From Acetobacterium fimetarium (lineage in GTDB: Bacteria; Bacillota; Clostridia; Eubacteriales; Eubacteriaceae), in contig NZ_WJBC01000010.1 of the NCBI RefSeq assembly GCF_014284475.1, forward strand, positions 1 through 64,000: a stretch of DNA of 64,000 nucleotides. The letters run 5' to 3'. Positions within the stretch are counted from its first letter, which is position 1. Each line of letters opens with the position of its first letter. The notes below the pieces were generated by a model, which had not been told where the DNA came from, searched no databases, and saw only the letters and a list, made by a program, of their open reading frames with translations. Shown one piece after another: positions 7,968-16,547 of the stretch. Position numbers and translations under genes: made by a program.

Positions 7968-9059
7968 ATGAAAAGAAAAATTGTTGGTATGATGTTGGTA
8001 GTTGCGATGGTCGCAACACTGGCCACCGGATGCAGTAGCAACAGTACTGCGAAGACATCTAATTCTACCAAAACCGGTACCCATACTGTTGTTGACCTGG
8101 CCGGTCGTGAGGTCACTATTCCAAACGACGTAACCAAGGTTGCCACGCTATGCGGTCCCAGCTACGAGACTGCCATCATGCTTGGTGCAGCTGACCAGGT
8201 TGTAATGACAGGGAACAAAATGGGTGCCACCGGTTGGGCGAATGTGATCTGTCCTGAGTTCGCCAATATTCCTGTTTCTGAGAATGCCATGGCACCGAAT
8301 GTGGAAGAGCTAGTCAGCAAAGGGACACAGGTGGTTCTGTACTGGGACGCTTATCCCGATGTGATTAAGGCGTTGGAAGACGCTGGTATAGCGGTTGTTG
8401 TGACGCAGCTGGATAAGACTGGCGTCAATACAGATGCGGATTTTCTTAAATTGAAAGAAAAGGAAGTAACTCTGGTGGGCGATGTTTTTGGTGGTGACGC
8501 TGTTGAAAAAGCCCAAAAATGGTGCGAATATGCGGAAAAAACCACAACTTCCATTACCAGCAAAACGGCCAATTTGACGGCGAACGAGATCCCCAGTGTC
8601 TATTATGTACGTGGCCCTGAAGCATTGAGCATCCATGGCGGGCAATCCTATACCAATTACCTAGTTGATATGGCCGGCGGCAGCCTTGTCAGTAAGGCTG
8701 ACGATGAGCTGCTTTATACTACCACCATGGAGCAGGTCGTTCAGTGGAATCCCGAGTATATTTTCATGGGTCGTGTTAATAATATAGAGCTGATCACCCA
8801 GGATCCGGCATGGAGCTCTATTCAGGCTGTGAAAAACGGAAAAGTATACGTGAATCTCAAAGGTGTTGGTGTGGCGGATTACTCGACCGACTGTTTCCTG
8901 TTGATGGAGCAGATCGCAAAGACCCTTCACCCAGACTTATTTAAAGATTTGAACATGACCGAAGAAATCAAATCTTATTATAACGATTTCTATAACTACA
9001 AACTGACGGACGAACAGGCCAATCTCATCCTGACCTTTAAAACCCCTGAAGGAAAGTAA
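7968..9059 (+). CDS. FecB/BtuF-type substrate-binding lipoprotein, copy 1
   Basis: 363 residues from the ATG at 7968, which has GGAG six bases upstream; an in-frame ATG at 7956 adds four residues. A hydrophobic signal peptide ends in the lipobox LATGC, so the protein is lipid-anchored outside the membrane. The mature part begins with a serine/threonine linker and then the HTVVDLAGREVTIP opening typical of class III (iron-complex/cobalamin/molybdate MolA-like) binding proteins. It delivers the ligand to the preceding permease and ATPase. Confidence 0.9.
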   Translation: MKRKIVGMMLVVAMVATLATGCSSNSTAKTSNSTKTGTHTVVDLAGREVTIPNDVTKVATLCGPSYETAIMLGAADQVVMTGNKMGATGWANVICPEFANIPVSENAMAPNVEELVSKGTQVVLYWDAYPDVIKALEDAGIAVVVTQLDKTGVNTDADFLKLKEKEVTLVGDVFGGDAVEKAQKWCEYAEKTTTSITSKTANLTANEIPSVYYVRGPEALSIHGGQSYTNYLVDMAGGSLVSKADDELLYTTTMEQVVQWNPEYIFMGRVNNIELITQDPAWSSIQAVKNGKVYVNLKGVGVADYSTDCFLLMEQIAKTLHPDLFKDLNMTEEIKSYYNDFYNYKLTDEQANLILTFKTPEGK

Positions 9060-9067
9060 GGCTGAAA

Positions 9068-9817
9068 ATGGAAACTAATCCATGGAGACTATATGATTGC
9101 CTGTTAGAATCATTGCCTGACGATGCTGTAATTGAGTCGTGCATGATCGGACCGATCTGGACCGTCGTGTGCACCTCAGTCGGCACGGGAATGGCAATGA
9201 CACCACCTTATGCACCACATGCTAATCGATTTGCAGGGACGATTGCGGGCACACCGCTCAAAGAGCTTGCCAAACTGGTAAAGTCCTGGGATTTTGGAGA
9301 GGCAGCAATAGGGCTTGCCGCGATCAACGCATGGTACAACCAACCTGAACGGGTGCAGAACAAGCCAAAAGAAGATGGATCAATATTCGGAGAGTTTGAA
9401 ACACAAATGGCAGGGAAAAAGGTGGCAGTGATCGGTCATTTCCCGGGAGTGGAACCATTACGGAAAATCTGTAAACTGTCAGTTCTGGAGCGCATCTGTC
9501 AGGCTGATGACTATCCAGACCCAGCTTGTGAATATCTCCTCCCCGAACAGGACTTCGTTTTTATAACGGCAACGGCATTGGAAAATAAAACAATGCCGCG
9601 TTTGCTGCAGCTTTGCCAAAAACCGTTCACCGCGATTTGGGGACCAAGCACACCCTTGACGAAGGTATTTTTTGAATTCGGTGCCGATGCACTGATTGGA
9701 AACCTTGTCGGTTCAACGGCTGATGTGATCCGTATTGCCGGAGAAGGCGGAATTTCGACACGTCTGCGTCCATATCTGGAAAGCTGTTTATTTCTGTCTG
9801 ATGGAGCGAAGATCTAA
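9068..9817 (+). CDS. DUF4213/DUF364 protein, copy 1 (putative heavy-metal chelation)
   Basis: 249 residues. The N-terminal part (about 1-95) looks like the enolase-like DUF4213 region, with the AAINAWYN segment near 84. The C-terminal part (about 113-240) looks like the Rossmann-like DUF364 region, with KKVAVIGHFPG near 115, EQDFVFITATALENKTMPRLL near 170 and IWGPSTPL near 194. The one structurally studied relative, from Desulfitobacterium, led to a proposal of heavy-metal chelation; no activity is established. The gene starts eight bases after the binding protein in the same operon, so a link to the transported ligand is likely. A terminator follows. Confidence 0.82.
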   Translation: METNPWRLYDCLLESLPDDAVIESCMIGPIWTVVCTSVGTGMAMTPPYAPHANRFAGTIAGTPLKELAKLVKSWDFGEAAIGLAAINAWYNQPERVQNKPKEDGSIFGEFETQMAGKKVAVIGHFPGVEPLRKICKLSVLERICQADDYPDPACEYLLPEQDFVFITATALENKTMPRLLQLCQKPFTAIWGPSTPLTKVFFEFGADALIGNLVGSTADVIRIAGEGGISTRLRPYLESCLFLSDGAKI

Positions 9818-9901
9818 CGACGCAAGGTCGCGTTTAGCTGGTGTAACCTCATATTTATGATTATAAAACGATACGCCAGATACATCCTGATTTTTTTATC
9901 C

Positions 9902-9953
9902 AGCCCCGCTCGGAATATTTTGGTACTTGGAGAGCGGGGCTATATATTTTTTT
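9902..9953 (+). terminator. Rho-independent terminator after DUF364 copy 1
   Basis: AGCCCCGCTC / GAGCGGGGCT arms (10 bp) followed by a T-run. It separates the first importer operon from the nitrogenase-like gene, which must have its own promoter or be reached by readthrough. Confidence 0.88.
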
Positions 9954-10003
9954 AGTAGTTTGGAATATAAAATTGGTAAAAAAAGAAAAATTGGGAGGAT
10001 AAG

Positions 10004-11263
10004 ATGCAAAAGTATTTTGAAGAATCACTGCAATATTACAATCCAAAGGCCTCTCTGGTAGAGGAAAATGCAAAAATGCTTATTCCAGAAAGTCATGAAC
10101 TACACGTCGGACCTTCAGCATGTGCAAGGCGGCTATCTATTGGTGCTTATCGACGACACGCTGAGGACAGAATCACAAATTTGTATATTACAGAAGAAGA
10201 TATTATATCTGGCTCCTATGAAGATATCATTCCAGATGCGGTTGAAGATTTATTGGAGTTGCTGGAGAAAAGGCCAAGGGTCATAATACTTTATGTAACC
10301 TGTATTGATGATCTTTTGGGAACCGATCACGAGGCATTGTTAATGCTTCTTAAGCAACGATTTCAGGATATTCGGTTCATAACTTGTCACGTTGATCCCA
10401 TTGTTATGGACAGATCGATTAAGCCGGGAATGAAAATGTTGGAACAGCTCTACAGTGTATTGGAAAAAAGCGATCTTAGAGAGAAGAGTATTAACCTGGT
10501 TGGAAATAAGTTTCCACTATCCGATAAAAGTGAGTTCAGAAGAATTATTAATTCCGTAGGCTGGAAAATCAAAGAGATGAATGCTTGCAAAACATTCGAT
10601 GAGTATAATGAAATGGGAAAAAGCAGTCTAAATGTCGTGGTTGATCCGATTGCAAAGTATGCAGCAGAACATATGGAAAGAGCGCTGGATATACCATTTC
10701 TATTGACTTATAATTCCTACGATCTTGACATTATTGAAGAAAACTATAAAAAAATATTTATGACCATTGATGAAAAAATGCCGAAGTTAAGAAGTTATCA
10801 AGATAATACAAAGAAACAAATCAATGATACGGTGAAATATTTAAAAAATATACCGATCGTTATTGATAATGGCGCGGTGAGTCGATCAATACCTTTGGCA
10901 AGAGCACTGGATAAATATGGTTTTAATGTAAAGTTAGTATTTGATGGGACGATTATTTTCAGCGATGTTGAAGATTTAGAATGGTTGAGAGAAAATCGGC
11001 CTGATATCAAGATTGCAGATGGTCGGAATTTTAACATAATGAATATGAAGAATAATTTAGGCGATTGTCTTTGCATCGGGTTCAGTTCCGGTTATACTTT
11101 AGGCGCAAAACACATTGTTGAACGGCTTCCTTCGTGTTTAGCATTCGGGTATGATGGCGTGGATTTGTTAATGGATTTCATAATTTGTGCATATGATACG
11201 GTTATAGATTATGAAAAAATCAGAGAGCAAAGTGAAGCATGGAAATATAAGTCAATTAAGTAG
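10004..11263 (+). CDS. Lone nitrogenase component 1-like protein (NifD/NifE family)
   Basis: 419 residues. It resembles the alpha/beta subunits of nitrogenase-type enzymes. Cysteine C40 in HVGPSACARR corresponds in context to the first P-cluster ligand motif. C100 lies in ILYVTCIDDLLGTDHEAL, equivalent to the conserved VxTC...GDD stretch. A Rossmann-type repeat with IPIVIDNGAV follows near residue 286. I see no obvious third cluster cysteine, no partner subunit and no NifH-type reductase nearby, so dinitrogen reduction is very unlikely. Its position between two FecCD importers and two DUF364 genes suggests binding or reductive processing of a metal complex; that is inference. The RBS GGGAGG is strong. 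Confidence 0.75.
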   Translation: MQKYFEESLQYYNPKASLVEENAKMLIPESHELHVGPSACARRLSIGAYRRHAEDRITNLYITEEDIISGSYEDIIPDAVEDLLELLEKRPRVIILYVTCIDDLLGTDHEALLMLLKQRFQDIRFITCHVDPIVMDRSIKPGMKMLEQLYSVLEKSDLREKSINLVGNKFPLSDKSEFRRIINSVGWKIKEMNACKTFDEYNEMGKSSLNVVVDPIAKYAAEHMERALDIPFLLTYNSYDLDIIEENYKKIFMTIDEKMPKLRSYQDNTKKQINDTVKYLKNIPIVIDNGAVSRSIPLARALDKYGFNVKLVFDGTIIFSDVEDLEWLRENRPDIKIADGRNFNIMNMKNNLGDCLCIGFSSGYTLGAKHIVERLPSCLAFGYDGVDLLMDFIICAYDTVIDYEKIREQSEAWKYKSIK

Positions 11264-11299
11264 ATGGTTGCCTCCTTTCAACACAACGAAACGTAAATT

Positions 11300-11455
11300 G
11301 TGATTGGGATAGAATACGGGAGTCGCCATTCGCGAGGATTTTAATACCGTTATTCCGGATGTGCGGAACTTATCGAAAAAGAGGCGACAATCAAAGCGGG
11401 AACAAAGATTGCAGTGGAAATGCAATATCCCAAAGAATATATTGAGGTGGTATGA
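11300..11455 (+). pseudogene. Remnant of a second MoeA-like gene
   Basis: At 11381-11455 an open frame encodes EATIKAGTKIAVEMQYPKEY and a short tail to TGA, nearly the same as the C-terminus of the MoeA-like protein at 4791 (SSIKAGTMISVEMRYPKEYI). Just before it, in another frame, the bases around 11332-11362 match the part of that gene encoding the GEAILYPIIPDV segment (14 identical bases at 11349-11362). Two distant pieces are thus joined by a deletion, with no start or full domain left. The final TGA overlaps the next ATG (ATGA), keeping the old coupling. Confidence 0.72.
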
Positions 11456-12300
11456 GGATGGAAGACAAAAGAAATATAATTCTGGACGAAACGATCAAGA
11501 AAATAGCAAGCATAATTGGCGCGGAATTGGACCAGATAACGGTGGAAAGAGCGGTATTTGGCCTGTTTTTTTCCGGAGTGAAACTATCCACCGGACATGG
11601 CGGCCTTTGTTTTACACCGATAAAGGAAATGCCTGAGGCGGTTTGCTGCCCCAGCACGGCAAAAGCCATGCCCCTGTCCGGAAAGCTTGCCGGACGGGCG
11701 GTTACAAAATATATTGAAGACGTTCATTCGAAGAATCCATTAAAAAAAACACTGGGTATTGCCACATTAAATGCACTCAGCACGCTGTGCTGGGAAAAGG
11801 AAAATGCTGGTGATCGGGATTATGAAATTGTCATGGGTGAAGATGCCTTTGATAAGGTTGATCCGACCCAGTTTAAAAAAACAGTGGTCATCGGGGCCCT
11901 GGTACCGATGCTGAAAAAGCTCACCCAGGCAGATGCGGACTACAAGGTTCTGGAAATGGATTCAAGAACGCTTAAAGGAAAAGAACTGGAACATTATGCA
12001 CCGGCGACAGATGCACCGCTTTATATTCCGGATGCGGATCTGATTGTGATTACCGGCGTGACAATCCTGAACAATACCCTCAATGATTTGTTGAAAATGG
12101 CCAAAAAAGGGGCAGAAATCATTGTTACCGGTCCAACTGCCAGCATGTTACCGGATGCTTTTTTCAAGTACGGTGTGACGCTTTTGGGCGGAATCATCGT
12201 CACAAAAGCAGACGAAATTCTTGATATTATCAGTGAGGGTGGATCCGGGTACCATTTCTTTAGCAAATATGCAGAAAGAACCGCCGTCAGAAAAATGTGA
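11452..12300 (+). CDS. DUF4213/DUF364 protein, copy 2
   Basis: 282 residues (or 280 from the ATG at 11458, which has the better-spaced GAGGTGG). Same family as the protein at 9068 but only distantly alike and longer. The N-terminal region includes SGVKLSTGHGGLCFTP near residue 41 and GIATLNALSTLCW near 98, equivalent to the AAINAWYN region. The Rossmann-like part has KTVVIGALVPML near 143, DADLIVITGVTILNNTLNDLL near 195 and EIIVTGPTASMLPD near 222. It leads the second importer set, taking the place that the intact MoeA-like gene holds in the first. Function unproven; metal or cofactor handling is inferred from the family and neighbours. Confidence 0.82.
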   Translation: MRMEDKRNIILDETIKKIASIIGAELDQITVERAVFGLFFSGVKLSTGHGGLCFTPIKEMPEAVCCPSTAKAMPLSGKLAGRAVTKYIEDVHSKNPLKKTLGIATLNALSTLCWEKENAGDRDYEIVMGEDAFDKVDPTQFKKTVVIGALVPMLKKLTQADADYKVLEMDSRTLKGKELEHYAPATDAPLYIPDADLIVITGVTILNNTLNDLLKMAKKGAEIIVTGPTASMLPDAFFKYGVTLLGGIIVTKADEILDIISEGGSGYHFFSKYAERTAVRKM

Positions 12301-12433
12301 AAAGCTCTGAACACCGTAGCATCGATCAATTGTTAGCGCATCAGGAGGTGTGCGTTTACAGATGAAAATTAATCGTTGAGGTGAAGTCTAATATAAAAAA
12401 CAGATTAAAACTTAAAAAAAGAGGAATAACGGA

Positions 12434-13456
12434 TTGAAAATTAGAAGCAATGATTATTTTATAATCAAAACCATTTTATTGATTTGCCTGACGATATTTT
12501 TGTTCTTTGCATCATTTTTAATAGGACGGTTTGAAATGTCAATTAAAACGGTTTGGGACATCATCCTGGCACAATTTATCAATATACCGCAGTATTGGGA
12601 TGCTACCCTTAATACCGTTATTTTACAGGTGCGTTTTCCCCGAATTGTTCTGGCAATTCTAGTGGGCGGAGCGCTTTCAGTTTCGGGCGCTTCGTATCAG
12701 ACATTATTTAAAAACCCGATGGTATCACCGGATATCCTGGGGGTTTCAGCAGGCGCTGGCTTTGGCGCAGCGTTAGCAATGATTAACAATGCTTCCTGGT
12801 GGGAAGTTCAGGTGCTGGCGTTTATTTTTGGAATTATTGCAGTATCAGCCGCTTATTTTATCTCACATATGTTTGGCGATCATTCGATTACGGTCCTTAT
12901 TCTAGCAGGAGTTGTTGTTTCAAGTCTGTTTCAGGCATTGATTTCGATCGTGAAAACGTTGGCCGATACCGAAAATCAGTTGCCCTCGATCACATTTTGG
13001 CTGATGGGGAGTCTGGGAAAGTGTACGAATGAAGATATTTTAGTGATGCTGCCGGCGCTGATTTTTTCACTGGCGATGATTTTTGTTTTCAGACACCAGA
13101 TCAATGCGCTGGCAGCAGGAGAAGATGAAGCCATTACAATGGGCGTTAACGTGCCGCTGGTCAAACTGGTCGTTGTTATCAGTTCGACACTGATGACCGT
13201 TTCGGCAGTGAGCATTTGCGGTATCGTGGGATGGGTTGGCATGGTGGTACCACATATTGCCCGAATGATTACCGGAGCAAATTTTTCGAAGCTTGCGGCC
13301 ACTTCCTTTATCGTGGGAGGCGCATTTTTATTGATTATCGATAATGTTATCCGCGGAGTTGAAGGCGCTGAACTGCCGCTTGGCGTGATGACCGCTTTGG
13401 TTGGGACGCCGGTATTTGTCATATTGTTGTCAAGAGTCAAGAAGGGGTGGTCATAA
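12434..13456 (+). CDS. FecCD/BtuC-type ABC importer permease, copy 2
   Basis: 340 residues with about nine or ten membrane segments. It carries RFPRIVLAILVGGALSVSGA near residue 68, NPMVSPDILGVSAGA near 97 and GIVGWVGMVVPHIAR near 264. The sequence is clearly homologous to the permease at 6026 along its length but well diverged, so the duplication is old or the sets were acquired separately. The TTG start has GAGGA eight bases upstream. The preceding 133 bases (12301-12433) carry no gene. The last base overlaps the ATPase start. Confidence 0.9.
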   Translation: MKIRSNDYFIIKTILLICLTIFLFFASFLIGRFEMSIKTVWDIILAQFINIPQYWDATLNTVILQVRFPRIVLAILVGGALSVSGASYQTLFKNPMVSPDILGVSAGAGFGAALAMINNASWWEVQVLAFIFGIIAVSAAYFISHMFGDHSITVLILAGVVVSSLFQALISIVKTLADTENQLPSITFWLMGSLGKCTNEDILVMLPALIFSLAMIFVFRHQINALAAGEDEAITMGVNVPLVKLVVVISSTLMTVSAVSICGIVGWVGMVVPHIARMITGANFSKLAATSFIVGGAFLLIIDNVIRGVEGAELPLGVMTALVGTPVFVILLSRVKKGWS

Positions 13457-14271
13457 TGTTGACGGTTAAGGGTTTGAGTTATTTCTATCATCCGGACAGG
13501 ATCATTTTGAAAGATATTTCATTTGCCCTGGAAAGTCATGATATTTTATGTATGCTGGGACCGAACGGGACGGGAAAAACGACACTGTTACGCTGTCTGC
13601 TCGCACTTAATAAAATGAAAAGTGGCAGGATTGAAATTGACGGGCTTGATTTAACGCGAACATCAGCGAAAAAACGGGCGCAAATGATGGCGTATGTTCC
13701 CCAGGCGACAACGATGGCTTTCCCCTATGAAGCAAGAGAAGTGGTGCTGATGGGACGCGTCGCGCATCTGTCTACTGGGAAACGTCCGACTAAAAAAGAC
13801 CGCATGATTTCCGATGAAGCGATGGAAAAACTGGGAATCCTGCATATGAGCCGCTATCTGTTCAATGAAATGAGTGGCGGCGAGAAGCAGATGGTTCTGG
13901 TCGCGAGAGCGTTAGCTCAGCAGGCGCAAATCCTGATTATGGACGAGCCCACTGCGAATCTTGATTACTGCAACCAAATCAGGATGCTTCAGGTGATTAA
14001 GTCATTGTCGGAGCGGGGCTATTCAATTTTGATGACATCGCATTTCCCGGATCATGCGTTTTTGGCCTGCAACAAGGCCGTGCTGATGCGGGATGGGGTC
14101 ATCATGGCTCAGGGCATTCCGGAAGAGGTGGTAACCACCGAGAATTTATCAAAGCTTTATGCAACCCCTGTTTCGGTAACCGAGGCGCGATTGGATGATC
14201 CGGATCGGTTTATTAAAGTCTGTGTTCCGGTGATGAACGATTATAAAAAAGAAAGAGGAGAAATAATATGA
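13456..14271 (+). CDS. FecE/BtuD-type ABC importer ATPase, copy 2
   Basis: 271 residues from the ATG at 13456, which overlaps the permease stop (TAATG) with AAGGGG eight bases before. Walker A GPNGTGKTT near residue 37, Q-loop YVPQ near 82, signature MSGGEKQM near 139, Walker B ILIMDEPTANLD near 160, switch histidine in MTSHFPDH. All catalytic elements are intact. It energises the second importer. Its TGA overlaps the ATG of the binding protein. Confidence 0.92.
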   Translation: MLTVKGLSYFYHPDRIILKDISFALESHDILCMLGPNGTGKTTLLRCLLALNKMKSGRIEIDGLDLTRTSAKKRAQMMAYVPQATTMAFPYEAREVVLMGRVAHLSTGKRPTKKDRMISDEAMEKLGILHMSRYLFNEMSGGEKQMVLVARALAQQAQILIMDEPTANLDYCNQIRMLQVIKSLSERGYSILMTSHFPDHAFLACNKAVLMRDGVIMAQGIPEEVVTTENLSKLYATPVSVTEARLDDPDRFIKVCVPVMNDYKKERGEII

Positions 14272-15326
14272 AATCAATCAAAAAAATGATGGTGCTGCTA
14301 TTGGCAATGTTGCTGATCATTCCCTGCTTTTCAGGGTGTACACAGAATAAATCAACCAGTACATCAGGATCAACCGAGCGGACCGTTACCGATATGGCCG
14401 GAAGAACCGTCACCCTGCCGGCCGAAATAAATAAAATCGGTACGTTCGGTGCTATCGGGGTACTGAATACCTTTGTCGAAACGATGGGCGCCGGCGATAA
14501 GATCTGCAACGAAGGATCACCCTCTTTTGTAAAAACGCCAAGTTGGTCGAAGTATCAGTATTTATTTGCGCCGCAGCTGCCAAACTGCCTTCCGTTTCAG
14601 GGCGCGGACAGCGAAGTGCTGATGGAAAATGTATTGTCGGTAAAACCTGATTTGTGTCTGACGATGGATTCGGCGATGACAGCTCAGCTTGAGGCGCAGG
14701 GATTGACGGTTATCCAGCTTTCTTGGACAAAAACTGAAGATGTTAAGGAATGTATTACCCTGCTGGGAGAAGTATTGAATAAACAGGATGTGGCAAAAGA
14801 TTATCTGTCTTATTTTGATGAAATGGTTGCAAAAGCCGATAAATTGACCAAGAATATCGCTGAAGCGGACAAGAAAAAAGTCGTTTACGGTACAATATCC
14901 GAGTTTAAACAGCCCCATATTATTGCCGAGTGGTGGATTCCCGAAGCCGGTGGGATCAGTGCGACAAGTGCTGCCAGAACCGCGACGACTGGTGAAACAC
15001 TGACTTACACAATGGAGGATCTGCTTCAATGGAAACCCGATGTCATGATTGTTTCAGCGCAATCGGAGAAAGAAAAGATATTAGCGGATGAGCGTTTTGT
15101 CGGTCTTACAGCAGTTACAAACAATGCAATTTATATCATGCCGCGCGTTGCCCATGTTTGGGGAAATCGTACGACGGAGCAGCCGCTGACAATCATGTGG
15201 ACGATGAACAAGTTATATCCGAACATAAAGTCAAATAAAGATCTTGCCGATGATATCAAGTATTTTTATAGTCATTTCCTTAAGTATGATTTTACCGATG
15301 CACAGATACAAGAAATTATCGGTTAA
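14268..15326 (+). CDS. FecB/BtuF-type substrate-binding lipoprotein, copy 2
   Basis: 352 residues. The signal peptide ends in the lipobox FSGC near residue 24, followed by a serine/threonine-rich linker and the RTVTDMAGRTVTLP opening of class III binding proteins. It has VLSVKPDLCLTMDS near 125 and a tryptophan-containing region near 223 (EWWIPEAGG). It ends the second importer operon (ATGA overlap with the ATPase gene) and is followed by a strong terminator. It is distinct from the lipoprotein at 7968, so the two importers may differ in ligand. Confidence 0.9.
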   Translation: MKSIKKMMVLLLAMLLIIPCFSGCTQNKSTSTSGSTERTVTDMAGRTVTLPAEINKIGTFGAIGVLNTFVETMGAGDKICNEGSPSFVKTPSWSKYQYLFAPQLPNCLPFQGADSEVLMENVLSVKPDLCLTMDSAMTAQLEAQGLTVIQLSWTKTEDVKECITLLGEVLNKQDVAKDYLSYFDEMVAKADKLTKNIAEADKKKVVYGTISEFKQPHIIAEWWIPEAGGISATSAARTATTGETLTYTMEDLLQWKPDVMIVSAQSEKEKILADERFVGLTAVTNNAIYIMPRVAHVWGNRTTEQPLTIMWTMNKLYPNIKSNKDLADDIKYFYSHFLKYDFTDAQIQEIIG

Positions 15327-15405
15327 AACAACAATACAGATACTTGAGTGAAAAAAATTGAAAGAATAATCGGTATTGAAAATATTCCGGGATATTTTTG
15401 CAAAT

Positions 15406-15442
15406 AAAAAAGGACGTGCTTTTTAAAAAGCACGTCCTTTTT
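15406..15442. terminator. Bidirectional terminator between convergent genes
   Basis: AAAAAGGACGTGCTTTTT / AAAAAGCACGTCCTTTTT, nearly perfect, with A and T runs on both sides. It serves the second importer operon on the plus strand and the membrane protein on the minus strand. Confidence 0.92.
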
Positions 15443-15444
15443 AG

Positions 15445-15987
15445 CTAAATGCTCGATTCAACAGGAACGAGCTTTTCGCCGAAATACTTCACAAATTCAT
15501 CGAAATGGTCGGGTCCCAGCAGTAACGTGCGATTGGCGGTTTCCACCAGTAAAACGGTATTGCCGCTGTAAAACACGGTTGCCTCGGTGCCGTTTTCCAG
15601 ATTAAAATTGCCTTCCCGATAATCACGGGTTTCAGCCCCCACCACCTTGGATTTGATGGCCAGTTCAGGGTAATCATTGAGATTGACGATCTTGGCGGAA
15701 ATCATATCGTCCTGGCTGATGGTTTCATAGGTCATCCCCGAAGGCAGCCGCAGGGCAAGATCATTTTCATTGACGGTTATTCCTGCGAGAAGAGGCAGTA
15801 CAATAAAGACGGCGAAGACAAAAATCAGACAAAGACCGCCCAGTACCAGCTCCTTGATTGCTTTGCCATGCAGCGTTTCAAAGTTCTTATAGGTATAAAC
15901 AGCCTTTGCCAGCAGTAAGACGACGACAGCCAGACAGGCAAAAAAAAGTGGATTAATCGTACTAAAAAGAGAAATTGAATAATTCAT
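15445..15987 (-). CDS. Membrane protein with PH-like C-terminal domain
   Basis: 180 residues. Two hydrophobic segments (about 10-28 and 44-66) are followed by an extracytoplasmic or cytoplasmic domain of about 110 residues. Its pattern (a stretch of beta-strands including GTEATVFYSGNTVLLVETANRT near 133 and a final amphipathic helix DHFDEFVKYF) resembles bacterial PH-like domains. I do not recognise a named family. It is the last gene of a minus-strand group with the two membrane proteins upstream; a 62-base gap separates it from its neighbour. Confidence 0.65.
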   Translation of the reverse strand: MNYSISLFSTINPLFFACLAVVVLLLAKAVYTYKNFETLHGKAIKELVLGGLCLIFVFAVFIVLPLLAGITVNENDLALRLPSGMTYETISQDDMISAKIVNLNDYPELAIKSKVVGAETRDYREGNFNLENGTEATVFYSGNTVLLVETANRTLLLGPDHFDEFVKYFGEKLVPVESSI

Positions 15988-16049
15988 TGTTAATTAATTT
16001 CGGCGACACGTTGATTGGTGAAGCCACACCCTTCTTTAAATTGATAAGT

Positions 16050-16547
16050 TCATTTTTTATTGATATGCTTGTTTTCATAGTCGGAAAGTTCAACGGATAA
16101 TTCCGACGGGATTTTGTGACCGAGATTTGCCAATTGAACACTGTAATGATAATAATTGATGTGTTCAATGATCGAAAACACATAAAGAATCAAACCAAAA
16201 ATATTCATTGTCACAAAAAAGCCTGACGGATCGGTAACTAAAAGATACAGGCAAAAAAGTGGATAGAGAACAAACAAAAAACGATTGAGTTTTTTCAGGA
16301 TGGAATAAAGTGGCATGATCCAGGCAAAAGAGGCTCCGGCATGATCAACCTGGTAATGCCGGTAATACCAGTAACCGGCACTTTGGAGGACAATAAAGAT
16401 CAGAATGAAACCTGGCAACAAAAGGCGCAAATCCAGCGGCTGATCCGTTGAATCGGTAAGTGCATACATCAGTAGTCCACAGATCATCGCGGTTACCAGT
16501 TCACTCATATATAAACGATAAAGTTCTTTTTTTGATTTTTCTGCCAT
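16050..16547 (-). CDS. Hypothetical membrane protein, four predicted segments
   Basis: 165 residues. Hydrophobic stretches lie at about 15-30, 42-62, 85-106 and 110-128, and a charged tail follows. The start codon is adjacent to the stop codon of the DedA/VTT-like gene, so the two are coupled. No motif or family is recognised. The ending lies in a short intergenic stretch with no clear terminator. Confidence 0.6.
   Translation of the reverse strand: MAEKSKKELYRLYMSELVTAMICGLLMYALTDSTDQPLDLRLLLPGFILIFIVLQSAGYWYYRHYQVDHAGASFAWIMPLYSILKKLNRFLFVLYPLFCLYLLVTDPSGFFVTMNIFGLILYVFSIIEHINYYHYSVQLANLGHKIPSELSVELSDYENKHINKK

Noticed and set aside
9068-11263. A functional nitrogen fixation operon
   Set aside because: Only one component-1-like protein is present, with no nifH, nifK, nifB or nifE/N in the region.
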